Shown here piece after piece: positions 1 through 8,293 of a DNA stretch of 64,000 nucleotides. Every line of letters begins with the position of its first letter. The stretch's first letter is position 1. The translations under genes and the position numbers were made by a program. Location of the stretch: assembly GCA_964411505.1 (NCBI GenBank), contig CAYPLH010000006.1:65665-129664 (forward strand), given 5' to 3'. The notes beneath the pieces are model-generated. The model searched no databases and was not told the origin of the DNA. It saw only the letters and a program-made list of their open reading frames with translations. This DNA comes from CAYPLH01 sp964411505. Lineage in GTDB: Bacteria; Bacillota; Clostridia; CAYPLH01; DUMO01.

Positions 1-125
1 AGAACGGCCTTTTCTCTGTCGCCTCCCAGGCAAACAGGAATAGCTCTAAGCTGTCCTAATTTTGATCTTAAATTTAATTCCAAAACAACCTCAGGATCGT
101 AAGTATGACTTTTCAAATTAACCAT
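1..125 (-). CDS. Hypothetical protein, N-terminal 41 residues only (runs off window)
   Basis: An ATG at 123-125 follows a strong ribosome binding site (GGAGGG, five bases before the ATG) and opens a reading frame that stays open to the window edge. The visible residues begin MVNLKSHTYDPEVVLELN and include a short PVCLGG stretch. There is no signal peptide, so the product is probably cytoplasmic. The gene lies 46 bases after the stop of the second permease pair, so it is likely the next gene of the same operon. I do not recognise the family from this fragment. Confidence 0.7.
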   Translation of the reverse strand, partial: MVNLKSHTYDPEVVLELNLRSKLGQLRAIPVCLGGDREKAV

Positions 126-171
126 TTTTCCCTCCTATTCAAGCAGCAGGATCTCGCCTCTCCACAGGCAT

Positions 172-1167
172 CTACTCTCCCGTCAGCCCTGTTCGCTCAA
201 TTCCTTGCATAAATTTCTTCTGTAAGAAGCCAAAGACAATCAAAATGGGTGTTATTACCATAAAGGTTCCTGCCATAAGCACAGCATTATTAATTGAATT
301 TTCCTGATCAATTAATTGCATATCTTCAAACATTTCTTCGGGAGGCAGATTTACAAGTCTGACTATATTGTTCAACCGAGCCGGGAGCATTGTCATAGTA
401 GCCTTTTGAGCATATATTCCCGGTTCGTAAAAATCGTTCCAATGCCATACCATTGATAAAACCACTGTAACCAATAATGCTGACTGTGCTATGGGAAGCA
501 CGATCCTCCAATATGTCATCAAAAAGCCCGCTCCATCAATCTTAGCTGCATTTTCCAGATCTTTGGGAAGCCCCAAATAATACTGCCGGAATATGAATAT
601 AAAAAGTGTTCCTTTAAGCCCGTATCCCAAAAAGGTCGGCACAATAATCGGAAGATAGGAGTTCAACCACCCAAAATTAGCATATACCATATACATCGGT
701 ACAATCAGTGTTTGTACCGGAACAATGAGAGCTAAAATTACCAGTAAAAAAAGAACCTTCTTACACGGAAAATTATATCTCGCAAAGCCATATCCGATTA
801 ATGAGCATGACAATAGATGACCAATAACAGTTACTATAGTTATGAAAACTGAGTTCTTGGCATAGGTAAAATAGTCAAGCGCTCGGTAAGCAATAATATA
901 ATTTTCAAACTTCAAATCTCTCGGTACCCAATTGACCAATATATTATTTAAGTCAGCATTGGTCTTTAATGAATTAACCAGCATATATAGGAATGGGAAC
1001 AGAAAAACGAAGGAAAACCCGGACAGTAGCAGGTATGTGCCTGTCCTTGTGAGTGCTGCGCCAATCCTCTTTGGATTCGTTATAAATTCATATGCTCTTT
1101 GCATAACAGGAAAGTCCCGCTTCGCTGGCTTTTCTAAAGCTATTCCTCTAGATACTCTTTCTTTCAT
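172..1167 (-). CDS. Carbohydrate ABC transporter permease, MalG type (CUT1)
   Basis: Inner-membrane subunit of a binding-protein-dependent sugar importer (BPD_transp_1 family). Six hydrophobic segments are visible. The cytoplasmic EAA loop that docks the ATPase is present near residue 204 (ENAAKIDGAG followed by WRIVLP). The frame can be extended ten codons upstream to 1197, but the ATG at 1165-1167 has AAGGAG nine bases before it, so I take that start, giving 331 residues. It overlaps the end of the preceding permease gene by 20 bases, showing tight coupling with its MalF-type partner. No ATPase gene is in the operon; systems of this type in Firmicutes commonly share an MsmX-like ATPase (family knowledge). 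Confidence 0.92.
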   Translation of the reverse strand: MKERVSRGIALEKPAKRDFPVMQRAYEFITNPKRIGAALTRTGTYLLLSGFSFVFLFPFLYMLVNSLKTNADLNNILVNWVPRDLKFENYIIAYRALDYFTYAKNSVFITIVTVIGHLLSCSLIGYGFARYNFPCKKVLFLLVILALIVPVQTLIVPMYMVYANFGWLNSYLPIIVPTFLGYGLKGTLFIFIFRQYYLGLPKDLENAAKIDGAGFLMTYWRIVLPIAQSALLVTVVLSMVWHWNDFYEPGIYAQKATMTMLPARLNNIVRLVNLPPEEMFEDMQLIDQENSINNAVLMAGTFMVITPILIVFGFLQKKFMQGIERTGLTGE

Positions 1168-2053
1168 TTCTTTTCGCTCCTTTTGCTTCGGCAACATAAA
1201 CGTACCGGTTCAGTATTCCCATTACCAAAAACACAACTATGAGTATAAACAAAAAGTAAATCCAGCCCATTGCTGCCGCGTATTCAAACTGTATCTTACT
1301 GAAGGCTTGTTCTTGAATATAGGCAAGTATCGGGTTAGTTACGTTTGTAAATGAATCTATCAGTGTATATATAATATTTAAAAGCATGATTGGGGAAATC
1401 ATGGGAAGTGTGATTTTCCAAAACATTTCCCATTCTGTAGCTCCATCTATTTTTGCCGATTCATAGAGGGAGTCGGGAATGCTCTGAAGTCCTGAAAGAA
1501 ATAGTAAAATCTGGACACCTGAGCCCCACAAAACCACAACTATAACTCCAAAAAATGTGTCTATGGCGTTTACCACACTAGTTCCTAAATATGCCAGTAT
1601 TTCTCTCGGGATTAAGCTTCCGTCTCCCAAAAAAACAACCTGCTTGTCAACACCTTGATTAAGGAGCTGCTTCATAACTTCACCCATCCCAAGTAGAAAA
1701 GGTATAAAGAATACCGTTCTGAAAAACCCTCTGAATCTTATCTTCTTATTAATCAGGATCGCCAAAATCAGTGAAAATACTATAATGAGAGGAGCCTTAG
1801 TAAGAGTCTGTTTAACTATATCTAAAAACATCGGCACAAATTCGGTGTCCACCAAAAAAGCTCTCAGATAGTTTGCCGTTCCCTCCCATTCTATCTTAAA
1901 ACCCAGCATTTTTACCACCTTACCAAAGCTAAGCTTGATTGATACAAACAGTGGAAAGATAAAAAAGAGAGCGGACCCTAAGATAAATGGCGAAACAAAC
2001 ACTAAGCCTTCAAGCATCTGTTTTTTCTCCATGTTGAAACGAATTTTTTTCAT
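1148..2053 (-). CDS. Sugar ABC transporter permease, MalF type (CUT1)
   Basis: Partner of the MalG-type permease that follows it. The 301-residue protein has about six membrane segments and an EAA motif near residue 199 (YESAKIDGATEWEMFWK). The start codon overlaps the stop of the DUF5696 gene as ATGA, with GGGAGGG upstream, so translation is coupled. This is the second permease pair in the operon; the first is at 6459-8281. Only one recognisable substrate-binding protein is encoded, so this pair either forms a separate importer that uses another binding component or assembles with the first pair (inference). Confidence 0.92.
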   Translation of the reverse strand: MKKIRFNMEKKQMLEGLVFVSPFILGSALFFIFPLFVSIKLSFGKVVKMLGFKIEWEGTANYLRAFLVDTEFVPMFLDIVKQTLTKAPLIIVFSLILAILINKKIRFRGFFRTVFFIPFLLGMGEVMKQLLNQGVDKQVVFLGDGSLIPREILAYLGTSVVNAIDTFFGVIVVVLWGSGVQILLFLSGLQSIPDSLYESAKIDGATEWEMFWKITLPMISPIMLLNIIYTLIDSFTNVTNPILAYIQEQAFSKIQFEYAAAMGWIYFLFILIVVFLVMGILNRYVYVAEAKGAKRNERKSI

Positions 2054-4290
2054 TTGAGCGTCCCTCCCTTTTCAACCACCAGGTAATCCAGACCATTAAC
2101 CTTGTATCCGTCACAGATCACTTCTTCGTCGTCATAATTTATATAAATAGTCGTACCATTGCTATACCCAACCCGATATATATTCTCTGCAATACTTTCA
2201 TGCTTGATTATTTTCGCATTCCACACGCCTTTTAACCGTATGTTAAACTCCTTATATACATCAGAAGCAATTTCGGACCAATCCTTGTAGTAGGATGTAA
2301 AGAGCAAATTATACCCTGTATTCCTTAAATTAACCGACCTTTGATAGGTCAGCTCAAAATACGGCATACACCCGTACTCAACCCATCTAAGCTTATCAAG
2401 TTTAAATTCACTTGAGAGATTTCCCGGAACCGAAGAATAAGGGATCAGTCCGTGCACTACCATCTGGTAAAACGGAACGGCTTCATCGGTGATATAGTAA
2501 TTGGAGCTTTTTAACGGTATATTATACAATCGGTCAGCATAGGGGAGAACATACTGATTTCCGCCTTCAATCGCAATCAACTTGTTTTCTCTTTGAGCCG
2601 CTTCCAAAACCTCTTCCCATTTGCCTGTGGTTTGTGATCTTCCTGATGGATTTTTTCTGTTATAGTCATGAAGAATTAACGCACCTATGTTTTCCATAGC
2701 TATTCCTTCGTATCCTACTTTTTTTGATTCCATAAGAAAGCTCAAAACCTTTTTAAGCACAACAGCAGGGTTCAAAAAAAACAAATTTTGTTTTTTATCA
2801 CTAACCGGTATACTACTCCCGTGCAATACCACATCTTGATCAGTAGAAAATTTCCCACTTTTAGCGGAAATCAGATTAAAATCACTTTGTAAAAACAGTG
2901 TAATATTATTATTTGCTGCGTAATCTGCATATTTTTCAAGACCGGCTTCTCCTCCTAACCGTTTTTCAGGCGGCCAGTTGACAGAGGATGTGTCATAACC
3001 GCCCTTTGCCCAGCCTTTAAGCATTACCTGCATTGAGTCTACACCATTATTGTGAAACTCATCACTGATTGCAACTGCATTACTAAAGGTTGTCATGGAA
3101 ATGAATTTATCAAAAATCATTCTCTCTTTCTTGATACCCATAAAAAGGTCTATACCTAAAGGTATTGAGTCGTTTTCATCAATACTGGACTTAATCATAT
3201 TATTTTCTAATAAATATTCTCTGTATACATTGGCCATACCACTATAATCAGCTTTTTCGTCACTTAAGAAAAATATCATAACTTCCCTGTCCTCGGCGAT
3301 TAAATCCTTGTCAGCACGGGTTCCAATAGGTCTTTGGGACATGCTGACTCCGTTAACGGTGATGTTCGAGAGGTTGAAGCTATAAAAATGCCGATAACTG
3401 AATTCAAAATATATTCTGTTTAAGGCTACTGATGCACCTTCAGGCGCAACCTTAATATTTGTCTCCTCTGCGCCTTTGCAAACTGCTGCAAGCATTGCAT
3501 TGGAACCATTTTTTATCCCATATACCGGAAGCATCGCATTATACTCCCCATTATATTCTCTTAGCATGTATTGATCCAAATCCACTTTTTCAGGGCTGTA
3601 AATAGTCCATGTATACTCCTTAACGCTGGCTGGGCGCTGTTTCACATTTTCATATCTTGTGATTGCGCCGCTGCCGTCCGGATAAAGCATATATCCGTTT
3701 ATACTACTGTCTGCCGCACCAAAGAAGGGCATAACCTCTATACTAACAAGTCCTCTTTGTCCGCTCTGTATTATCTTATCAACAGGCAAGCTATAAACAA
3801 GTCTGTCATTCTCAAGTTTTACCACTAGAGTAATATTGAAACCTAGCGATGTAAAATCAAAAGAAGCCGACAATCCATTTGCTATACGCTTCACTTCAAT
3901 ATTCTCAACATCAGTGGATGAATAGGCTTTTCTTGTAGTGCCGTCATCGCTTGAAAGATCGGCGTGACTGATTACTAGCATGGAGGTCATATATGAAGTC
4001 CACAGCTTATTTACCTTTTCCATATTAAATACATCGTTATCTACCACAGACTTCCACAAGTATCCGTTCCTGTTATCTCTGACAGCGATGATCCCTGTTT
4101 CCATATTGCCGTACAATGTAAGGGTTTCTGATTGAGCCAGCTTTTCATAACCAGAAGGTTTTTCCCATGCCGCTGCAGCAATACCCGACAAGGCTGTTTG
4201 AACAGCAGTAGTCAAGATAAGAAGAATCAACACCTTAGCTATGATTTGGGTCGGCTTTCTATGAGCAGAACTTAAATTTTGTTTATTCAT
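2050..4290 (-). CDS. DUF5696-family exported protein
   Basis: The 746-residue protein has a basic N-terminus, a hydrophobic stretch at about residues 18-38 and a likely cleavage site after the run of alanines near residue 41, so it is exported. After that comes a beta-rich region beginning near residue 45 and then an alpha/beta region holding patterns such as KGWAKGGYD and DEAHGAH-free TIM-barrel-like strands. I recognise the family as DUF5696 from its length, context and N-terminal pattern, but its function is not established. In Gram-positive genomes it recurs beside CUT1 permeases and a YIP1/NHL protein, as here. A polysaccharide-binding or glycosidase-like role outside the membrane is a guess. 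It is coupled by ATGA to the downstream permease and lies 27 bases after the NHL-Yip1 gene. Confidence 0.72.
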   Translation of the reverse strand: MNKQNLSSAHRKPTQIIAKVLILLILTTAVQTALSGIAAAAWEKPSGYEKLAQSETLTLYGNMETGIIAVRDNRNGYLWKSVVDNDVFNMEKVNKLWTSYMTSMLVISHADLSSDDGTTRKAYSSTDVENIEVKRIANGLSASFDFTSLGFNITLVVKLENDRLVYSLPVDKIIQSGQRGLVSIEVMPFFGAADSSINGYMLYPDGSGAITRYENVKQRPASVKEYTWTIYSPEKVDLDQYMLREYNGEYNAMLPVYGIKNGSNAMLAAVCKGAEETNIKVAPEGASVALNRIYFEFSYRHFYSFNLSNITVNGVSMSQRPIGTRADKDLIAEDREVMIFFLSDEKADYSGMANVYREYLLENNMIKSSIDENDSIPLGIDLFMGIKKERMIFDKFISMTTFSNAVAISDEFHNNGVDSMQVMLKGWAKGGYDTSSVNWPPEKRLGGEAGLEKYADYAANNNITLFLQSDFNLISAKSGKFSTDQDVVLHGSSIPVSDKKQNLFFLNPAVVLKKVLSFLMESKKVGYEGIAMENIGALILHDYNRKNPSGRSQTTGKWEEVLEAAQRENKLIAIEGGNQYVLPYADRLYNIPLKSSNYYITDEAVPFYQMVVHGLIPYSSVPGNLSSEFKLDKLRWVEYGCMPYFELTYQRSVNLRNTGYNLLFTSYYKDWSEIASDVYKEFNIRLKGVWNAKIIKHESIAENIYRVGYSNGTTIYINYDDEEVICDGYKVNGLDYLVVEKGGTLK

Positions 4291-4317
4291 CTATTATCAT
4301 TCCTTTCCACTGTTTTC

Positions 4318-6444
4318 TTATTGCAATGCCATCTTGATTTCATGAAAGACTCCGGAAACAAACTGGCAAAGTCTTCCTATAAGCACATACCCCAAAATTG
4401 ATACCAGCCATACAAGCACCATCGTTAAACCGCTTATAACGTAAATTACAACTGCCTTTATAAATGAATAGTCATTTAATCTCTTAAGACTTATAAAAAC
4501 CAGCAATAAAATCCACAACCAGGTTCCGTTTATTAAAACCGCATAGAGTGTCACTTCTCCCCTAGAAAGTATTCTGGATAAGCCTGACAATGGCAATGTT
4601 GTCAGTATATAAGGTATCATGCAGTAGGTTGATGCAAGAAAGATCTCACTGATCTTGGATTCACCATCTAAAATTGCCGTAACAGCAAAGCTGGCTACTA
4701 CCCATGTAAGAATAGGAAGCAACAGCTTTACAGCTTCCAGCACCAGATTGGAATTTTGTATATCAACATCCGCCAACGGGTAATGTACAACAAAAAGGTA
4801 GAATACTCGTGTCAGCAAAACTAAACCTAAAATAACCATCCCCGGAATCACGTTCAACCTTCCACGCCCGTTTTTGATAGCATCAAAAACCTCTGCAGGG
4901 TGAAATACTGTACCAAAGGACATTTTAAGACCTTCAAGTATTCCCATTCTTCTCGACGAATTCTTGGAAAAATCACTGACAGCATTTTCAGAAATCTTAC
5001 GGATCAGTGAAATAATTTTAATCAGAATTAAAACACTTATGACCGCTATCAGTGCCACTAATGCAAAATGCTCTCTGAAAATATCATACCGATACTCTAA
5101 AAAGGCTTTGGAATACCCCTGACGGTCTTCCGCCAAAACATATTCTTCCATTGCCTCTTCCCACTGCTCTTTTTTATAAAGAGAATTAGCAATACCCTGA
5201 TGTGCTAGCCTAAAGTTTTCATCTATTTTCAGCACCTCTTGCCATTTTTCATACGTTTCTTCATATTTTCCCTGGGAATATAATAATATAGCTTCATGTA
5301 CCTTTTCAATAAAACCGGTAGGTCGGAATATCTGTAGATTTCCCATTACACGGTCAAGCACATAAATCCGCCCCTCTTTATCGACTGCTATAGCTGATGG
5401 CATGTTGAACTTCCCCTTTTGGACTCCCCTACCGCCAAAAACAGTTAAAAGATTGCCCTCCGGATCATATTGGTATATCTTTGCTGTTTGCTCCTCTACC
5501 ACTGTTACTATTCCGTTTTCATCAACCGCAATATCTTTGAATATTGGATTAATCGGTAGACCCTCATCATCAACCCTTTCGCCGAAGTAAAAGCTATCAG
5601 ATTCCAGCTTGAGACCGGTTAAAAAACCAAGGAGCTTACTGCTGCCCTTTCCATACTTTCTGTATATATTATTTCCTACCGAGTTCAGCTTCTTTATTTC
5701 ACCCTCTGACCTGTCAAGACTTGTGGCATACAGCATTCCGTCTTTATCCATGGTCATGTTGATATAGGAGGCAGCTGTTCTTTTTCTTACTACCCTTTTT
5801 TGCTCGTCTGAAGCAAACATTCTAAGAAGTGATTCAACCAAGCTATAGCCTATTTCGGTCTGTCCTACATAACCTCTGAAACGGTTATAGGCATCCATCA
5901 TAAATATTGTCTGCCCTTTTGTGACGTAAATGTATCCGGTAGGTCCTATGAGTATTTTGGATGGTTCAAAGGTAAAGCTCTCCCCCAACAAATCTGATTC
6001 GGGTCTTATAAATTCCTCAACATATTCTCCCTCCGAAGAAAGATGGACAATTCGCGAATTTCCAGTATCAGCAACATAAAGGTTACCCTGCTCGTCCACA
6101 TAAACGCCCTGAGGCTTAAAAAACATTTTGTCCTCTGGACCATTAAATACAGCCACAAAATTTCCTTCCTCGTCCAGCTTAACAATCCTGTTGTTTCCTG
6201 TATCAACTATAAAGATGAACCCCTGTTCATTTATAAAAAGATCATTAGGCTCATTGAAATACGTTGATTCACCTGCAGAGCTTATTGTATTATTGATTAC
6301 CTGGCTCAATGTATAGCTTTCAGGGATGGGAGTGCGAACTCCGTCATGCAGGGTATAATCTCTTGCAGCCGCTTGCGAAACAGGCACTATAAGAGCAATT
6401 AATATCAGCATAATGCATATTTTTGTTATATTTATTCTTTTCAC
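4318..6444 (-). CDS. NHL-repeat / TPR / Yip1-domain membrane protein
   Basis: Three-part architecture in 708 residues. Residues 1-26 form a signal sequence. Residues about 60-375 contain repeated NHL beta-propeller signatures (GFIFIVDTGNNRIVKLD, GNLYVADTGNSRIVHLS, GRIYVLDRVMGNLQIF). Residues about 380-445 form two TPR-like helix pairs (YEETYEKWQEVLKID). A membrane segment at about 455-480 precedes a Yip1-like domain with several membrane helices (about 500-708). The propeller and TPR parts are probably outside the cell, anchored by the Yip1 bundle. Start is GTG with GGGGGTGG upstream. It sits between two permease pairs, which suggests a scaffold, sensor or coupling subunit of the transporter (inference). 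Confidence 0.78.
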   Translation of the reverse strand: MKRINITKICIMLILIALIVPVSQAAARDYTLHDGVRTPIPESYTLSQVINNTISSAGESTYFNEPNDLFINEQGFIFIVDTGNNRIVKLDEEGNFVAVFNGPEDKMFFKPQGVYVDEQGNLYVADTGNSRIVHLSSEGEYVEEFIRPESDLLGESFTFEPSKILIGPTGYIYVTKGQTIFMMDAYNRFRGYVGQTEIGYSLVESLLRMFASDEQKRVVRKRTAASYINMTMDKDGMLYATSLDRSEGEIKKLNSVGNNIYRKYGKGSSKLLGFLTGLKLESDSFYFGERVDDEGLPINPIFKDIAVDENGIVTVVEEQTAKIYQYDPEGNLLTVFGGRGVQKGKFNMPSAIAVDKEGRIYVLDRVMGNLQIFRPTGFIEKVHEAILLYSQGKYEETYEKWQEVLKIDENFRLAHQGIANSLYKKEQWEEAMEEYVLAEDRQGYSKAFLEYRYDIFREHFALVALIAVISVLILIKIISLIRKISENAVSDFSKNSSRRMGILEGLKMSFGTVFHPAEVFDAIKNGRGRLNVIPGMVILGLVLLTRVFYLFVVHYPLADVDIQNSNLVLEAVKLLLPILTWVVASFAVTAILDGESKISEIFLASTYCMIPYILTTLPLSGLSRILSRGEVTLYAVLINGTWLWILLLVFISLKRLNDYSFIKAVVIYVISGLTMVLVWLVSILGYVLIGRLCQFVSGVFHEIKMALQ

Positions 6445-6458
6445 CTTATACCACCCCC

Positions 6459-7367
6459 TTACCCTTTGATTCCTGAATGTGTCATAGTTTCCATTACCTT
6501 GCCCTGCATGGCTGTAAAAATTATAACGGTAGGTACTGTCATCAAAAAAGTAGATGCAGCAACTGCGCCTGCCCGCCCGATTGATGTGCCAGCTGCACCG
6601 CCTGCAATGGTGTGCAAGGCTAACGGAAGCGTTTTTTGGGCCTGGCTTGTAATATAAATAAGTGTAGTAAAATAATCATTCCAGTTGGATATAAATGAAA
6701 ATACCACTAAAGTAGACCAGGCAGGAGTAAGTGCAGGCATAACGATTTTCCAAAAGGTCCTCCATTCATTTGCCCCATCTATTCGAGCCGCTTCTAAAAG
6801 CTCATTAGGAAATTGCTCAGTAAATTGCTTCATCAAAAAAAAGTTGTACGCTACAGCAATATTTGTAACTATAAGCGCCCAGTGGCTGTTAATAAGCCCC
6901 ATACTGTTTACTACCATGTATCGTGGAATCTGACATACATGGGGTGAAAACATCAAGGCAGCTATTATAAATTTAAACAGCACTTTAGATCCGGGGGGCT
7001 TGTGCTTTACAAGTCCATATGCGCCAAGCGATGACACAATAACTGTCAGAAATACCGTAATAGCTGTAGTATATATGCTGTTAAAAACATACCTTAAAAA
7101 AGGTACGGTAGAGCTTCCCAACGTTATCACAAGGTCATAAAAATTCTGAAGGGTCGGTCTTTTCACAAAATACCTTGGCGGAAAGAGAAACAACTCATCT
7201 ATCGGCTTAAAGGCGGTGCTGATCATGTAGATCAACGGCAGCGCGGTAAATCCGACTAATAACACCATAAAGGTATAGAGTAAAAGCCAACCAGGTGTGA
7301 TTTTTTTTATTTTTTTAAGTGATATTTTCCCTATACTTCGTGTTTTTATGTCAATACTAGTATTCAC
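6459..7367 (-). CDS. Carbohydrate ABC transporter permease, MalG type
   Basis: Second permease of the first pair; 302 residues with six membrane spans and the EAA loop LEAARIDGANEWRTFWK. The start is GTG at 7365-7367, preceded by AAAGGAG at good distance. It follows the MalF-type gene by 17 bases and precedes the NHL-Yip1 gene by 14, so it is part of the same transcript. It should bind the common sugar ATPase on the cytoplasmic side (family knowledge). Confidence 0.92.
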   Translation of the reverse strand: MNTSIDIKTRSIGKISLKKIKKITPGWLLLYTFMVLLVGFTALPLIYMISTAFKPIDELFLFPPRYFVKRPTLQNFYDLVITLGSSTVPFLRYVFNSIYTTAITVFLTVIVSSLGAYGLVKHKPPGSKVLFKFIIAALMFSPHVCQIPRYMVVNSMGLINSHWALIVTNIAVAYNFFLMKQFTEQFPNELLEAARIDGANEWRTFWKIVMPALTPAWSTLVVFSFISNWNDYFTTLIYITSQAQKTLPLALHTIAGGAAGTSIGRAGAVAASTFLMTVPTVIIFTAMQGKVMETMTHSGIKG

Positions 7368-7384
7368 AGGCCTTTCTCCTTTCT

Positions 7385-8281
7385 TTATTCCTCTTTTGTT
7401 AATAACATTTTCATAACTACCTGCCCCAAAATATACGTCATCAGAAAGAGAACCATAGCTATTGCAGATGCATAGCCCATTTGAAAACGAATAAATGCGT
7501 AATCATAAAGATGAGCAACAATGGTATGTCCGGCATAATTAGGGCTGGGCATACCCGCGACCGAAACGGCAATATCAAAAACAGAAAAGGAGCTCACAAT
7601 AGAATTTATAGCACCAAAAAGAAGCTGCGGCTTCATTTGAGGTAAAGTAACATAATATAACTCTTGGAATTTGTTTTTTACCCCATCAATTGCAGCAGCT
7701 TCGTAGTAAACTCTGTTAATATTCTGAAGCCCTGCTAAGAAAACTAAAAAACCAGTACCCATACTCATCCATACCGAAATTATGATGATTACAGGCATAA
7801 TATAGTTTGGATCCTTATTCCAAAGAATTGGGCTATCTATAAGCCCTAAATTAATAAGTACATTATTAATCAATCCATATCTGTCCGATGAAAAAAAGTA
7901 CAACCATACTACTGTCATTGCTATTGAACTGGTTATGGAAGGCGCATAAAAAGCCAGAGCAAATGCCCTCCTCAATTTTAGCTGGTTAATTACCCATGCC
8001 GAAGCAAAGGACATGATATAACCAATCGGACCTGTTATACAGGCAAATACCAATGTATTGGCCAATGCCGTCAGAAAAATCCTGTCATCCAGAAACAGCA
8101 GCTTATAATTGTTCAACCCAATCCATTGCGCCGTCTGCAGCATGTTATAATTTGTAAAGCTTGTTCCTAATGCTACAAAAACAGGAACAATAATAAATAT
8201 TGTAAATAATATTAGAAACGGAAGCATAAAAAGATATCCGGTTCCATGTTTTTTAAAAAATATTGAGATGCTCTTACCCAT
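7385..8281 (-). CDS. Sugar ABC transporter permease, MalF type
   Basis: The 298-residue protein has an N-terminal basic stretch, six membrane spans and an EAA motif (YEAAAIDGVKNKFQELYYV). GGAGGG precedes the ATG. The gene begins 12 bases after the stop of the large substrate-binding protein, the usual order for CUT1 importers, so this pair (7385-8281 with 6459-7367) is the most direct partner of that binding protein. Confidence 0.92.
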   Translation of the reverse strand: MGKSISIFFKKHGTGYLFMLPFLILFTIFIIVPVFVALGTSFTNYNMLQTAQWIGLNNYKLLFLDDRIFLTALANTLVFACITGPIGYIMSFASAWVINQLKLRRAFALAFYAPSITSSIAMTVVWLYFFSSDRYGLINNVLINLGLIDSPILWNKDPNYIMPVIIIISVWMSMGTGFLVFLAGLQNINRVYYEAAAIDGVKNKFQELYYVTLPQMKPQLLFGAINSIVSSFSVFDIAVSVAGMPSPNYAGHTIVAHLYDYAFIRFQMGYASAIAMVLFLMTYILGQVVMKMLLTKEE

Positions 8282-8293
8282 ATTTTCCCTCCG